DNA of 64,000 bases from Planctomycetaceae bacterium (GTDB lineage Bacteria > Planctomycetota > Planctomycetia > Planctomycetales > Planctomycetaceae): positions 1,426,001-1,490,000 of the forward strand of contig CP051247.1 in NCBI GenBank assembly GCA_017795105.1. The letters run 5' to 3'. Positions within the stretch are counted from its first letter, which is position 1. The number at the start of each line of letters is the position of its first letter. The position numbers and the translations under genes are program-made. Of this stretch, positions 53,176-63,764 are shown piece after piece. Below the pieces are notes generated by a model. It was given only the letters and a program-made list of their open reading frames with translations, was not told where the DNA came from and ran no database searches.

Positions 53176-55056
53176 ATGGTGCGCTCACGGTTTATCACTC
53201 CACTCCTGTTCGTCTTCCTGCTGCTTGCCGGAACGGTTCACACCGCTTCCTCGGCAGAGCCTCAGATCGAAGGGACCCGAGAGCCCTGGCGGAAGCTGAC
53301 GCTCTCCTTCATCGGCCCCGAATGTTCCGAAACCGATACCGATCCGAATCCGTTTCGCGACTACCGCTTCAATGTTACGTTCCGGCATGCCGACTCCGAC
53401 AGCAGCTATGTTGTCCCCGGCTACTTTGCCGCCGACGGCCAGGCCGCAGAAAGTTCGGCTGACCGAGGAAACATCTGGCGGGCACACTTCGCGGCTCCAG
53501 AAACCGGTCGATGGATGTGGAAAGTCGAATTCGTCCAGGGAAAACTCGCCGCCATCAAGGGGGCTGAGAAGACCGAACCGGTCGCTTCGCTTCACGGCCA
53601 GCAGGGCGAGTTCACCATCGGGAAGAATACGGCTGACGAAAACAGCCCCTACGCTCGTGGCCGGCTGGTTCACAACAAACAGCGTTATCTGACCTACGCC
53701 GAGACAGATACGCCGTTCCTGAAGTTCGGTCCCGATGCCCCGGAAACCCTGCTTGCCTTCACCGACTTCGACAATACGGTGTCCCGTTCGAAGAAAGGTC
53801 CGCTCAAGAACTGGGAGCCGCATCGTCGGGACTGGAACGAGGGCGATCCGACCTGGAAGTCCGATCGAGGTAAGGGATTGATCGGGGCTCTGAACTATCT
53901 TAACGATTCCGGATGCAACGCGTTTTCGTTCCTCACCTACAACGCGGGTGGCGATGGCGACAATGTCTGGCCGTACGTGGACCGCGACCAACCTCTGCAC
54001 TTCGACTGTTCCAAGCTCGACCAGTGGGGCATCGTTTTCGATCACGCTCAGTCTCTCGGTCTGTTCCTGCACTTCAAACTTCAGGAAACGGAGAACGACG
54101 ATCTTTTCGGCGGCCCGGCGCGGAAAACCAAAGATATTCCGACGGCACTGGATGCGGGTGAAACCGGCGTCGAACGCAAACTCTATCTTCGCGAACTCGT
54201 GAGCCGTTTCGGATATCTACTCGCCCTGGAATGGAACCTCGGCGAAGAGAACACCCAGACATTCGAGCAACAGAAAGCGATGGCCAGCTACCTCGCCGAG
54301 ATTGATCCGTATGACAACCTGATCGTGCTGCACACTTACCCTCGCGAGCAGGATCGGGTCTACGAACCGTTCCTCAACGATGAAACCGCGTTGGGCGGCC
54401 TCTCGCTTCAGAATCCATGGTCTGTCGTGCACGAGCGGACGCAGACCTGGGTGCGGCGTTCCCGCGAAGCCGGAAAGCACTGGGTCATCTGCAACGATGA
54501 ACAGAACCCCGCCAGCCTCGGCGTCCCTCCCGATCCCGGTTACCAGGGGCATTCCGGCGTCGCTGTGGAGAAGGACGTTTCCTACGACCTGCACGATATT
54601 CGCCGGCAAACGCTTTGGGGAAACCTGATGGCCGGCGGTGGCGGCGTGATGTACTACTTCGGCTACAAGCTGCCGGAGAACGATCTGGTCTGCCAGGACT
54701 TTCGCAGCCGGGCTCGCTCCTGGGACTTCGGCCGGATCGCATTGGAGATCTTCGACAGCCTGCCGGTTCCGGTCACAGAGATGTCTCCGGCGGACCAGCG
54801 GATCAAAGGAGCAAAAGACTCCTACTGCCTGGCCAAAGAAGGTGTTCTCTACGTGGTCTACCTGAGTAAGGGCGGATCGCTGCAGCTCGATCTGGCTCAG
54901 GAGCAGGGAACGTTCGACGTGATCTGGCACAACCCCCGATCGGGAGGCGAAGCCATTCAGAATGGCCAATCGGTTCAAGGCGGCGGCACGGTCACGGTCG
55001 GCCCTGCTCCGTCGGAACTTGAAGAAGACTGGGTCGCAGTCCTGAAAAAGCGATGA
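53176..55056 (+). CDS. Exported DUF5060 glycoside-hydrolase-like protein
   Basis: The 626-residue protein has a signal peptide (FITPLLFVFLLLAGTVHTAS). A DUF5060 beta-sandwich spans about residues 38-140 (FNVTFRHADSDSSYVVPGYF, FAAPETGRWMWKVEF). A TIM-barrel-like catalytic domain of the DUF4038 type follows (YLTYAETDTPFLKFGPDAPE; LALEWNLGEENTQTFE, whose Glu pair suits a retaining glycosidase). The C-terminal beta domain (EGVLYVVYLSKGGSLQLDLA) resembles the putative collagen-binding domain found with this family. It probably cleaves a polysaccharide outside the cytoplasm. The substrate is unknown. It starts at ATG 53176, about 75 bp after the STAS gene. Confidence 0.85.
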   Translation: MVRSRFITPLLFVFLLLAGTVHTASSAEPQIEGTREPWRKLTLSFIGPECSETDTDPNPFRDYRFNVTFRHADSDSSYVVPGYFAADGQAAESSADRGNIWRAHFAAPETGRWMWKVEFVQGKLAAIKGAEKTEPVASLHGQQGEFTIGKNTADENSPYARGRLVHNKQRYLTYAETDTPFLKFGPDAPETLLAFTDFDNTVSRSKKGPLKNWEPHRRDWNEGDPTWKSDRGKGLIGALNYLNDSGCNAFSFLTYNAGGDGDNVWPYVDRDQPLHFDCSKLDQWGIVFDHAQSLGLFLHFKLQETENDDLFGGPARKTKDIPTALDAGETGVERKLYLRELVSRFGYLLALEWNLGEENTQTFEQQKAMASYLAEIDPYDNLIVLHTYPREQDRVYEPFLNDETALGGLSLQNPWSVVHERTQTWVRRSREAGKHWVICNDEQNPASLGVPPDPGYQGHSGVAVEKDVSYDLHDIRRQTLWGNLMAGGGGVMYYFGYKLPENDLVCQDFRSRARSWDFGRIALEIFDSLPVPVTEMSPADQRIKGAKDSYCLAKEGVLYVVYLSKGGSLQLDLAQEQGTFDVIWHNPRSGGEAIQNGQSVQGGGTVTVGPAPSELEEDWVAVLKKR

Positions 55057-55164
55057 TCGACGCGACCGACTTTAACGGTTATTCCGATTGGCCGGTTGTA
55101 ACGAACGTGCGATGTGAAGGAATCGAAGTGGGCCTGCGGGCGGCGGCAGCCGATCCCTTGCAGT

Positions 55165-55506
55165 ATGAATTTCGAAGACCTCACATTGCTGGAAGAACAT
55201 CCCCACTGTCTGTCCCTGCTTCAGGCCTACTCTCGCGCCCAGGCTGCTGCCGACGCGCAGAGTTCCTGGCAGGGCCGAACGTCGGTCGCAGTCCCGACTG
55301 AGACCGCTGAAACGGAAGACCCGGATCAGATTGACCAGTCGTCACACGGCCATGGCCTGCTCATTGCCTATGGCTTTCTCGATGTCGAACTCGGCGACCG
55401 CCGCGATGGCATCCAATATCGCCTGACCACCGAAGGGACCCAACTGCTCAAACTGTGGGAGTCAGGCGTCCGTCCCAACTCGACCGATCTTGCTCAGCCC
55501 GCTTAG
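55165..55506 (+). CDS. Small conserved-looking protein, winged-helix-like
   Basis: I do not recognise a family for this 113-residue protein. From ATG 55165 it reads MNFEDLTLLEEHPHCLSLLQ. A helical Ala/Gln-rich part and a variable acidic linker follow. The end, LIAYGFLDVELGDRRDGI then QYRLTTEGTQLLKLW, looks like a helix plus beta-wing pair of winged-helix proteins. No signal peptide is seen. An upstream start at 55114 would add 17 residues without support. The TAG stop is the first triplet of the palindromic repeat at 55504-55520. It might be a DNA- or protein-binding adaptor, but no function is claimed. Confidence 0.5.
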   Translation: MNFEDLTLLEEHPHCLSLLQAYSRAQAAADAQSSWQGRTSVAVPTETAETEDPDQIDQSSHGHGLLIAYGFLDVELGDRRDGIQYRLTTEGTQLLKLWESGVRPNSTDLAQPA

Positions 55507-55520
55507 AGCGGATCGCTCTA
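55504..55520 (+). repeat. Palindromic repeat containing a stop codon, copy 2
   Basis: TAGAGCGGATCGCTCTA is identical to the minus-strand sequence at 560-544. Its first triplet is the stop codon of the gene ending at 55506. The next nine bases match copy 1 with one difference. Confidence 0.85.
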
Positions 55521-55546
55521 CCTTATGTCTCGAGAGCACTTTCGGC

Positions 55547-57466
55547 TCACATCCACTCGCGATACCACTGCTGGAACATCAGAATATCCCAGAGCGGATA
55601 TTGAAGATTCTGGCGTCCCGAGAGATGCTCTTCCCAGGTCGAGCGCACAACGGCATTCTGCAGCAGACCGTGTTTGTTCAGGCTTTGCTCGCTGAGCAGA
55701 TCTTCTGCCCAGTCCCGGAGTGATCCGCGAAGCCAGTCCCCGATCGGAATGCCAAAGCCAACCTTGGGACGATCGTAGAGCTTCGTCGGCACGTACCGGT
55801 CGAGAACTGCCCGGAGGATCTTCTTGCCGGTCTCGCCTTCGTAACGATAATGAGACGGCAGCGACCAGGCGAATTCGACCACGCGATGATCGAGCAGCGG
55901 CACACGGGCTTCCAGCGAATGATACATGCTCGCCCGATCGACCTTGGTCAGAATGTCGTCTGGCAGATACGTCCGCGTATCGAGCGCCATCCACTTCAGA
56001 CGTGGCAATGAGAGTTCGCCCGACGGAACGCCGAACCCGACCGATTCACTTGGATCGAACACATCGTTCGCCATGATCTCGTGCGACAGCCAGTGACGAT
56101 GCAGTTGAGCGTAAAGCTCTTCCGGGCTGTCGACCTTGCCGACTTCAGCGATCTTCTTCAGCCGTTCGGGCTGGAGCGTTGCCGGCGCAAATCGCTGAAA
56201 CTTCTCGATCAGCGACGAAGCCGTTTTGCGGCCCGGAACCTGTTGAAGCCGATCCCAGATTCCACCCAGGTGGACATAGCGTCCGTAACCGCCAAACAAT
56301 TCGTCGCCGCCATCGCCGGAAAGGGAGACCGTGACATTCTGACGAGCAAGCCGCGAGACGATGCAGGTCGGAATCTGGGACATATCGGCAAGCGGCTCGT
56401 CGTAGATGACCGCCAGTTGTGCGATCACGTCCTCTGCATCCATCGGCGTGATGCACAACTCGTGATGCTCAGTGCCGAGATGTTCCGAAATGCGATGGGC
56501 ATAGGGAGCTTCATCGTAGTCGTGCTCATCGAAACCGATCGTGAATGTCTTTACCGGCAACGATCGATGTTTCTGCATCATCGCGACGACGAGTGAGGAA
56601 TCAATTCCCCCGGAAAGAAACGCCCCGACCGGAACATCGGCCAGCATCCGGAGTTCAACTGCATCCTGCAGCAACTGATCGAGTCGATCGACCGCTTCTT
56701 CGAAAGATCCGCTGAAGGGACTTCGAGATCCGTGCCGGATGACCTCGTGCAGATCCCAGTAGCGAACCGGTTTCAGCTCTTCGATGTTCGCGAGGTGGCC
56801 AGTACTCTCGTCCGCCGAAATCTCCAGCAGGCAGCCGGGAGGCAGCTTTCGGATCCCCTCGAAAATCGAGTAAGGAGCCGGGATGTAACAGTGCCGCATC
56901 AACAGGGCTACGGCGGAAGGATTGATCGCTTTCTCGAAACCGGGATGCCGATGCAGGCTCTTCAGTTCCGATGCGAAAACGAAGTCGCGGCCCGCCTGTC
57001 CGTAGTACAGCGGTTTGATTCCGAGTCGATCGCGGACGAGGGTCAGTGTCTGCTCGCTGCGATTCCAGACGGCAAAGGCGAACATGCCAATCAGTTTCGG
57101 CAAGGTTTCCCGCAGTCCCCATTTCGAAATCGCGGCGAGTAGAACTTCGGTATCGGAACGGCCACGAAATCTGGTCCCCTGCTGTTCCAAGTCCGCTCGA
57201 ATGGCCGGCGAGTTGTAGATCTCGCCGTTGTAAACGAGCACAAAGCGACCACAGGCGGAGAGCATCGGCTGATGCCCCTGCTCGGAGAGATCGAGAATCG
57301 ACAGCCGGCGATGACCGAGGGCGATTCCGGCAGCCGCGTCGCTCCAGACGCCTTCGTCATCGGGACCACGGGTAGCCAGAGCATCGGCCATTTCCCCGGC
57401 GATGGTTGTCAGTTGCTCAACAGTCTGGGTGGCCGGCTGTGTGAGATAACCTGCGATTCCACACAC
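55547..57466 (-). CDS. asnB: Asparagine synthase, glutamine-hydrolysing
   Basis: The 639-residue enzyme starts at GTG 57466 so that Cys2 follows directly (MCGIAGYLTQP), as required for the class II glutaminase. The N-terminal domain has ALGHRRLSILDLSEQGHQPM and FVLVYNGEIYN. The synthetase domain has the ATP loop GAFLSGGIDSSLVVAMM and the SLSGDGGDELFGGYGRYVHL block. It makes asparagine from aspartate, glutamine and ATP. Members of this long form also amidate sugars in polysaccharide clusters. Nearby rfbD makes that possible here, but the default is asparagine synthesis. Confidence 0.93.
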   Translation of the reverse strand: MCGIAGYLTQPATQTVEQLTTIAGEMADALATRGPDDEGVWSDAAAGIALGHRRLSILDLSEQGHQPMLSACGRFVLVYNGEIYNSPAIRADLEQQGTRFRGRSDTEVLLAAISKWGLRETLPKLIGMFAFAVWNRSEQTLTLVRDRLGIKPLYYGQAGRDFVFASELKSLHRHPGFEKAINPSAVALLMRHCYIPAPYSIFEGIRKLPPGCLLEISADESTGHLANIEELKPVRYWDLHEVIRHGSRSPFSGSFEEAVDRLDQLLQDAVELRMLADVPVGAFLSGGIDSSLVVAMMQKHRSLPVKTFTIGFDEHDYDEAPYAHRISEHLGTEHHELCITPMDAEDVIAQLAVIYDEPLADMSQIPTCIVSRLARQNVTVSLSGDGGDELFGGYGRYVHLGGIWDRLQQVPGRKTASSLIEKFQRFAPATLQPERLKKIAEVGKVDSPEELYAQLHRHWLSHEIMANDVFDPSESVGFGVPSGELSLPRLKWMALDTRTYLPDDILTKVDRASMYHSLEARVPLLDHRVVEFAWSLPSHYRYEGETGKKILRAVLDRYVPTKLYDRPKVGFGIPIGDWLRGSLRDWAEDLLSEQSLNKHGLLQNAVVRSTWEEHLSGRQNLQYPLWDILMFQQWYREWM

Positions 57467-57540
57467 AATTCACACCACTTTCACGACTGGAGACCTCGAA
57501 TCGAGCGAACGCTGAGCATAGGGACTGACGTCGCTGACGG

Positions 57541-58389
57541 TCAATCCGTACCTGTCGAAAGAAACTCGGTGATGGCCTCTTCGATCGATCGCATTACCTT
57601 CCCGGTCACCTGCTCGTACTTCCCGCAATCGAGCACGCTGTATGCAGGGCGTTCGGCCGGAGCGGCATACTCTTCGCTGGAAACCGGAGAGAGATCGACG
57701 TCAACGCCTGCGGTCGCAAAGACCATTCCGGCAAAGTCGTACCAGCTGACTGCACCCGAGTTGACGACATGAAACAGTCCGCTCGCTCCCGCTTCTTCCA
57801 GAGCCAGAATCGCCTCGGCCAGATCGGCGATCGACGTCGGCGAACAGATCTGATCGTTCACGATCCGCAGCGGCTTCCCGGCTCGGCCGAGTTTCAGCAT
57901 CGTGCGAACAAAGTTTCCGGTTCCGCCGTGGCCATACAGGCCGCAGGTCCGAATGACGAGGCCGTTCGGGCAGAGCGAGCGAACGAAGTATTCACCCGCC
58001 AGCTTCGTTGTACCATACACGCTGACCGGTCCCGGACGTTCGCGTTCGGTGAACGGGACGTTGCGATCGCGGTCGGCTCCGAATACAAAATCGGTGCTGA
58101 TGTGAATCAGTCGGCAATTCCGTTCGCTGCAAATTTTCGCAAGATTCCGAGGGCCGAGTGCATTTCCCTGCCAGGCGGCGACCGGTTCCGATTCGGCTAC
58201 GTCGACCTTGTTGTAAGCCGCACAGTTGATGACCAGTCGCGGCTGCTCACGTTCGAACGCCGCCTCAATCTGCTCGGGCTGCGTGATATCGAGCTCAGCC
58301 CGCGAAAGCGGCTTGGCCTCGGGAAGACGTCGCGCCAGCTCCGAGCCGAGTTGTCCCTGACCGCCAGTGATGAGGATGCCTGATTTCAT
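57541..58389 (-). CDS. rfbD: dTDP-4-dehydrorhamnose reductase
   Basis: The 282-residue short-chain-type reductase has the NADP loop GILITGGQGQLGSELARRLP, the INCAAYNKVDVAESEP block of RmlD, the catalytic VYGTTKLAGEYFV (Tyr-x3-Lys), and RTCGLYGHGGTGNFVR. It catalyses the last step of dTDP-L-rhamnose synthesis, for surface polysaccharide. The rmlA, rmlB and rmlC genes are not in the window. The start is ATG 58389. It lies 75 bp upstream of asnB on the same strand. Confidence 0.92.
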   Translation of the reverse strand: MKSGILITGGQGQLGSELARRLPEAKPLSRAELDITQPEQIEAAFEREQPRLVINCAAYNKVDVAESEPVAAWQGNALGPRNLAKICSERNCRLIHISTDFVFGADRDRNVPFTERERPGPVSVYGTTKLAGEYFVRSLCPNGLVIRTCGLYGHGGTGNFVRTMLKLGRAGKPLRIVNDQICSPTSIADLAEAILALEEAGASGLFHVVNSGAVSWYDFAGMVFATAGVDVDLSPVSSEEYAAPAERPAYSVLDCGKYEQVTGKVMRSIEEAITEFLSTGTD

Positions 58390-58429
58390 GGGCTAGGGGT
58401 GAACTCGCTTGGAAAACGGACCAGAATCT

Positions 58430-58577
58430 TGAGTTCACCACAGAGACACAGAGGTCACAGAGAGCCAGTCCTGGAACCATCGTTTAACGGCGAAACCCCG
58501 TCGACTTAGGATGGTACTGGCATCTCCTCCGATCCTCTCATTCTTTCGAATCTCTGGGCCCTCGGTGGTTCAATAAA
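58430..58577. repeat. ACAGAG-rich intergenic repeat
   Basis: TTCACCACAGAGACACAGAGG (58433-58453) followed by CACAGAGAG is a repeat type common in many bacterial genomes. The far end, GGTGGTTCAATAAAA near 58564, resembles its inverted partner. It lies between rfbD and glnS. Confidence 0.45.
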
Positions 58578-58587
58578 ACGACTTGGA

Positions 58588-60291
<1,704 letters not shown>

Positions 60292-60349
60292 ACTGCAGAT
60301 CCTTGCAGGAAACGTTGATCGTTCGCCGAATTTGTGTCTGTGCGGGTGC

Positions 60350-60373
60350 CATGCCCACGTTTGCGTGGGCATG
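60350..60373 (-). repeat. Dispersed CATGCCCA-hairpin repeat, copy 3
   Basis: CATGCCCACG (60350-60359) and CGTGGGCATG (60364-60373) form a 10-bp stem. On the minus strand the flank reads GGGCATGGCACCC, as in the copy at 44644. It lies directly upstream of the glnS start. Confidence 0.7.
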
Positions 60374-60400
60374 CTGTTATGGGACTTCGCTGGCTGATCG

Positions 60401-60496
60401 CCCCCTCATCCGCCCTTCGGGCACCTTCTCCCCCAAGTGGTGGCGAAGGAACGAAATCTTCTCACTCAAACCGACCGCAGATTCCTCCGGTCGGTT
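60401..60496. repeat. CCCTCATCCGCCCTTCGGGC repeat and hairpin behind gltX
   Basis: CCCTCATCCGCCCTTCGGGC with CACCTTCTCCC after it (60403-60433) is a repeat seen in many genomes. A perfect stem AACCGACCG (60469-60477) / CGGTCGGTT (60488-60496) follows and could terminate gltX transcription, although the T-run is weak. Confidence 0.5.
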
Positions 60497-60521
60497 CGCG
60501 GTCGTATTGTAGAGGGCGGTC

Positions 60522-62111
60522 TCAGGATTGAGAATCGGAGTTGGCGGCTTCTTTGACGCACCGGTGGATGCGGTCGACGCAGCGTTCACGGCCCAGGATC
60601 GCCATCGCGTCGAACATGCCGACGCCTGATCCCTTGCCGGTCACCGCGACGCGGAGGGCGTGGATGATCTGTCCGATCTGGATCTCTTTCTGTTCGACCC
60701 AGTCGTGAACGAACTTGTCGAACTCGTCGGGCGTCGACAGTGCCGACGACTCCAACCCGCTGGCGAGATCCTGCAGCAGCGGGATCGCGTCGTCGTTCTT
60801 CAGAATCCGCTTCTTAAAGGCCTTTTCGTCGTATTTCAGTTCAGCATCCGGGGTGAAGAACTCGTCGTACTTGAGGATGTCGCTGAACAGGACGAGCCGA
60901 TCGCCGATCGCGGTGATCACCTTCTCGACGTACTCCAGACCGACCTGATCTTCCCGTTCCGACAGGTAGCCGGCCGCGGTGAGGTACGGCAGGCAGCGGG
61001 TCGCTTTCTCGGAGAGCGGGACTTCGTTCATCCAGTGCGACTGGAAGCTGAGTAGCTTGTCGGGGTCGAAGCCGGCCGGCGATTTGACCACGCGATCGAG
61101 CGAAAAGTTCTTGATGACCGTATCCCGGCTCATGATTTCCGTCTGATCATCGAGCGACCAGCCGATGCGTGCCAGGGCGTTGAACACAGCGTCCGGCAGA
61201 TAGCCGATCTTTTCATAGTATTCGACCATCACCGGATCGAGACCGAGTTCCTGCTTCAGCCCGAGCAGCGGGAAGATGAAGTCGCCGTGCTCGAAGAGCA
61301 TTTTGAACTTCGGATTCTTGCGGTACTGCTCCAGCTTGCGTTTGCTCATCTTTTCCTTAGTGCCGGGGGCGGCGACGTACGGAATGTGAGCGAACGTCGG
61401 CCGCGTGTAGCCCAACGCGTCGAACAGCAGGGCCTGCACCGGGGTATTTGAGAGATGCTCCTCGGCTCGAATGACATGCGAAATCTGCATGGCGGCATCG
61501 TCGACCACCGTAGCGAAGTTATACAGCGGCGTGCCGTTCCCCCGCATGATGACCGGGTCGGGCATCGTGGTCGGATCGAACTCCACCCGGCCGCGGACTT
61601 CGTCGTCGATAACGATCTTCTCTCCGGAGTCGCGGGGCACGGCAAAACGAATGACGTAGTTTTCGCCGGCGTCGATCTTCGACCGCACGTCAGCCGCGCT
61701 CAATTCGAAATCGTCGCGGTTGTTGATGTAGTTCCGCTTTTCCTTCTCAGCGGCTTCACGTTCGGCTTTCGCGCGATCCGGCGTCGTGAAGTCGTAAAAC
61801 GCGAGCCGCTGCTCGACGAGCTTCTGGCAGGCCGCGGTGTAGAGATCATTCCGCTGCGACTGGAAATACGGTCCGAAATCGCCGCCGACTTCGGGGCCTT
61901 CGTCCCACCCGAGTTCGAGCCAGCGAAACGCCTGCAGAATGGGACCGAGGGCACTTTCCACGTTGCGGGCCTGATCGGTATCGTCGATCCGTAGAATGAA
62001 CGTTCCCTGATGCCGGCGGGCGTACAGCCAGTTAAACAGAGCGGTTCGCATGCCGCCAATGTGCATGTAACCGGTCGGGCTGGGAGCAAATCGGGTCCGG
62101 ATGGCAGTCAT
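60522..62111 (-). CDS. gltX: Glutamyl-tRNA synthetase
   Basis: The 529-residue class I synthetase starts at ATG 62111 with little ribosome-site complementarity. Motifs are RFAPSPTGYMHIGGMRTALF (HIGH variant HIGG), ILRIDDTDQARN, the RAEEHLSNTPVQ block, and KEKMSKRKLEQYR (KMSKR). The C-terminal helical anticodon-binding region is normal length. It charges tRNA-Glu. Because glnS is next door, this GltX is expected to be discriminating, not mischarging tRNA-Gln. Two synthetases for Glu and Gln side by side is a compact arrangement. Confidence 0.96.
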   Translation of the reverse strand: MTAIRTRFAPSPTGYMHIGGMRTALFNWLYARRHQGTFILRIDDTDQARNVESALGPILQAFRWLELGWDEGPEVGGDFGPYFQSQRNDLYTAACQKLVEQRLAFYDFTTPDRAKAEREAAEKEKRNYINNRDDFELSAADVRSKIDAGENYVIRFAVPRDSGEKIVIDDEVRGRVEFDPTTMPDPVIMRGNGTPLYNFATVVDDAAMQISHVIRAEEHLSNTPVQALLFDALGYTRPTFAHIPYVAAPGTKEKMSKRKLEQYRKNPKFKMLFEHGDFIFPLLGLKQELGLDPVMVEYYEKIGYLPDAVFNALARIGWSLDDQTEIMSRDTVIKNFSLDRVVKSPAGFDPDKLLSFQSHWMNEVPLSEKATRCLPYLTAAGYLSEREDQVGLEYVEKVITAIGDRLVLFSDILKYDEFFTPDAELKYDEKAFKKRILKNDDAIPLLQDLASGLESSALSTPDEFDKFVHDWVEQKEIQIGQIIHALRVAVTGKGSGVGMFDAMAILGRERCVDRIHRCVKEAANSDSQS

Positions 62112-62324
62112 GAGATCGTGTTTTCAGTTGGTGGTTTAAACAGTCTGGATGCGTGTCCTGGTTGGCGGATAATCTTCTCCCCCGGGGCAGCGAAACCGTA
62201 ACAATCCGGCTGGGAATCATCAATCGTGGCCAGCGGACGCTTCAGGAAGTCGCCCGTCGCATGGTATGGTGTTGATGCGTTCGGCTCCGTTCCGCTGATG
62301 ATGTCCTGTTAAGGATCGTTCGGT

Positions 62325-63764
62325 ATGCGTTTGCTTCCCCTCGTGGCTGGCCTGCTGTCTGTTCTGATGTTCTCCATTCCGACCGAGGCCCAGCCGAGTC
62401 GAGAGGAGATGATCGCAACGCTCAAGAAGGCGGCTGACTTCTATATTGAGAACTGTTCCAAGCACGGCGGCTACGTCTGGCGGTACAGCAACGATCTGAC
62501 GTTGAGCGAGGGAGAAGCCGAGACACCGGCCGATGTCATCTGGGTGCAACCGCACGGCACGCCGACGATTGGCTCGAGTCTGCTACGGGTCTACGAAGTG
62601 ACCGGCGACCGTAAGTATCTCGATGAGGCTCTGAGAACGGGTGAGGCGCTGGTATCCGGACAACTGCATTCCGGCGGCTGGTATTACTCCATCACCTTCG
62701 ATCCAGAAGAACGGAAGAAGTGGGGTTACCGTGAGAACGTCGGCTTCCGCACCAGTTCGTCCCGGAAGAATAAGACGAACATCACCACGCTGGACGACGA
62801 CACGACCCCGGCAGCGGTGCGGTTTCTGGTCGAACTCGACGCGGCTCTGAATTTCCGCAATGCCGAGATCCACGACGCGGCTCGATTTGCGCTGGACGCC
62901 CTGCTCCTCGCACAGCATCCGAATGGCGGCTGGGCTCAGAACTGGGATCGGCATCCCCGCAATCCGGTCTGGCCGAAGTATCCCGTGCTGGCCGCCTCGT
63001 ATCCAACAGAATGGAGCCGCGTCTGGCTGAACGACTGGACCGGCAAGTACTTCCTGAACGACAACGTCTGCGGCAACATGATCGACACGATGCTGCTGGC
63101 GTCGAAGTATTATCAGGATTCACGGTATCTGGAATCGGCAAAGAAAACTGGCGACTTCCTGCTCCTCGCCCGTATGCCCGAGCCCCAGCCGGCGTGGGCG
63201 CAGCAGTATAACGAACAGATGTATCCAGTCTGGGATCGCAAGTTCGAGCCTCCCGCAATTGCCAGTGATGAAACCCAGGAAACGCTCGAATCGCTGATGA
63301 CGCTTTACGAATGGACGGGTGACGAGAGGTATCTTGAACCCGTTCCCGGGGCATTGGCCTGGCTGAAGAAGTCGCTGCTTGATGATGGGCAGCTGGCCCG
63401 TTTCTACGAGCTGAAGACGAACCAGCCGCTGTATTTCGTGGTCGTTGATGGCAAGTACAATCTCACCAGCAGCGATGCCGACCTGCCGACGCATTACGGC
63501 TTCAAAATCGCTTCGCAGATCGAGAAGCTCGAACGCATGTACGAGTTGGTTCAGAAAGCCCGGAAGCCGGGACAGCGTGTTCGTCGTCCTTCGGCGGGCC
63601 GGCTGAATGAGATCGTCAGCTCGCTCGACAAGCGGGGAGCCTGGACCGAGCCGGGTCCGATGAAGGGTTACCGCAAGGCATCCCGCGAGGCGGTGATTAC
63701 CTCCGAAATGTTCTACAAGAACGTCCGCGATTTGTGCGACGGGCTGCAGAATTCCCCCCGATGA
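62325..63764 (+). CDS. Exported pectate lyase, PL10-like
   Basis: The 479-residue protein starts at ATG 62325 behind AAGGAT. It has a signal peptide (MRLLPLVAGLLSVLMFSIPTEA). The body is an alpha-toroid-like fold with LKKAADFYIENCSKHGGYVW, LHSGGWYYSITFDPE, TTLDDDTTPAAVRFL, LLAQHPNGGWAQNWDR and DNVCGNMIDTMLLASKYY. This matches planctomycete pectate lyases of the Pec_lyase/PL10 type, in which acidic clusters bind calcium and an Arg does beta-elimination of polygalacturonate. The exact substrate is unproven. It overlaps the acetyltransferase gene by 4 bp (ATGA). Confidence 0.8.
   Translation: MRLLPLVAGLLSVLMFSIPTEAQPSREEMIATLKKAADFYIENCSKHGGYVWRYSNDLTLSEGEAETPADVIWVQPHGTPTIGSSLLRVYEVTGDRKYLDEALRTGEALVSGQLHSGGWYYSITFDPEERKKWGYRENVGFRTSSSRKNKTNITTLDDDTTPAAVRFLVELDAALNFRNAEIHDAARFALDALLLAQHPNGGWAQNWDRHPRNPVWPKYPVLAASYPTEWSRVWLNDWTGKYFLNDNVCGNMIDTMLLASKYYQDSRYLESAKKTGDFLLLARMPEPQPAWAQQYNEQMYPVWDRKFEPPAIASDETQETLESLMTLYEWTGDERYLEPVPGALAWLKKSLLDDGQLARFYELKTNQPLYFVVVDGKYNLTSSDADLPTHYGFKIASQIEKLERMYELVQKARKPGQRVRRPSAGRLNEIVSSLDKRGAWTEPGPMKGYRKASREAVITSEMFYKNVRDLCDGLQNSPR

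Noticed and set aside
55547..58389. Anti-phage or secondary metabolite cluster around asnB and rfbD
   Set aside because: asnB and rfbD are ordinary metabolic or surface-glycan genes. No nuclease, toxin, reverse transcriptase, synthase or modification gene is adjacent.
60292..60372. N-terminal extension of glnS by 27 codons
   Set aside because: The added residues come from the CATGCCCA hairpin repeat, and the ATG at 60291 has a good AAGGA site.
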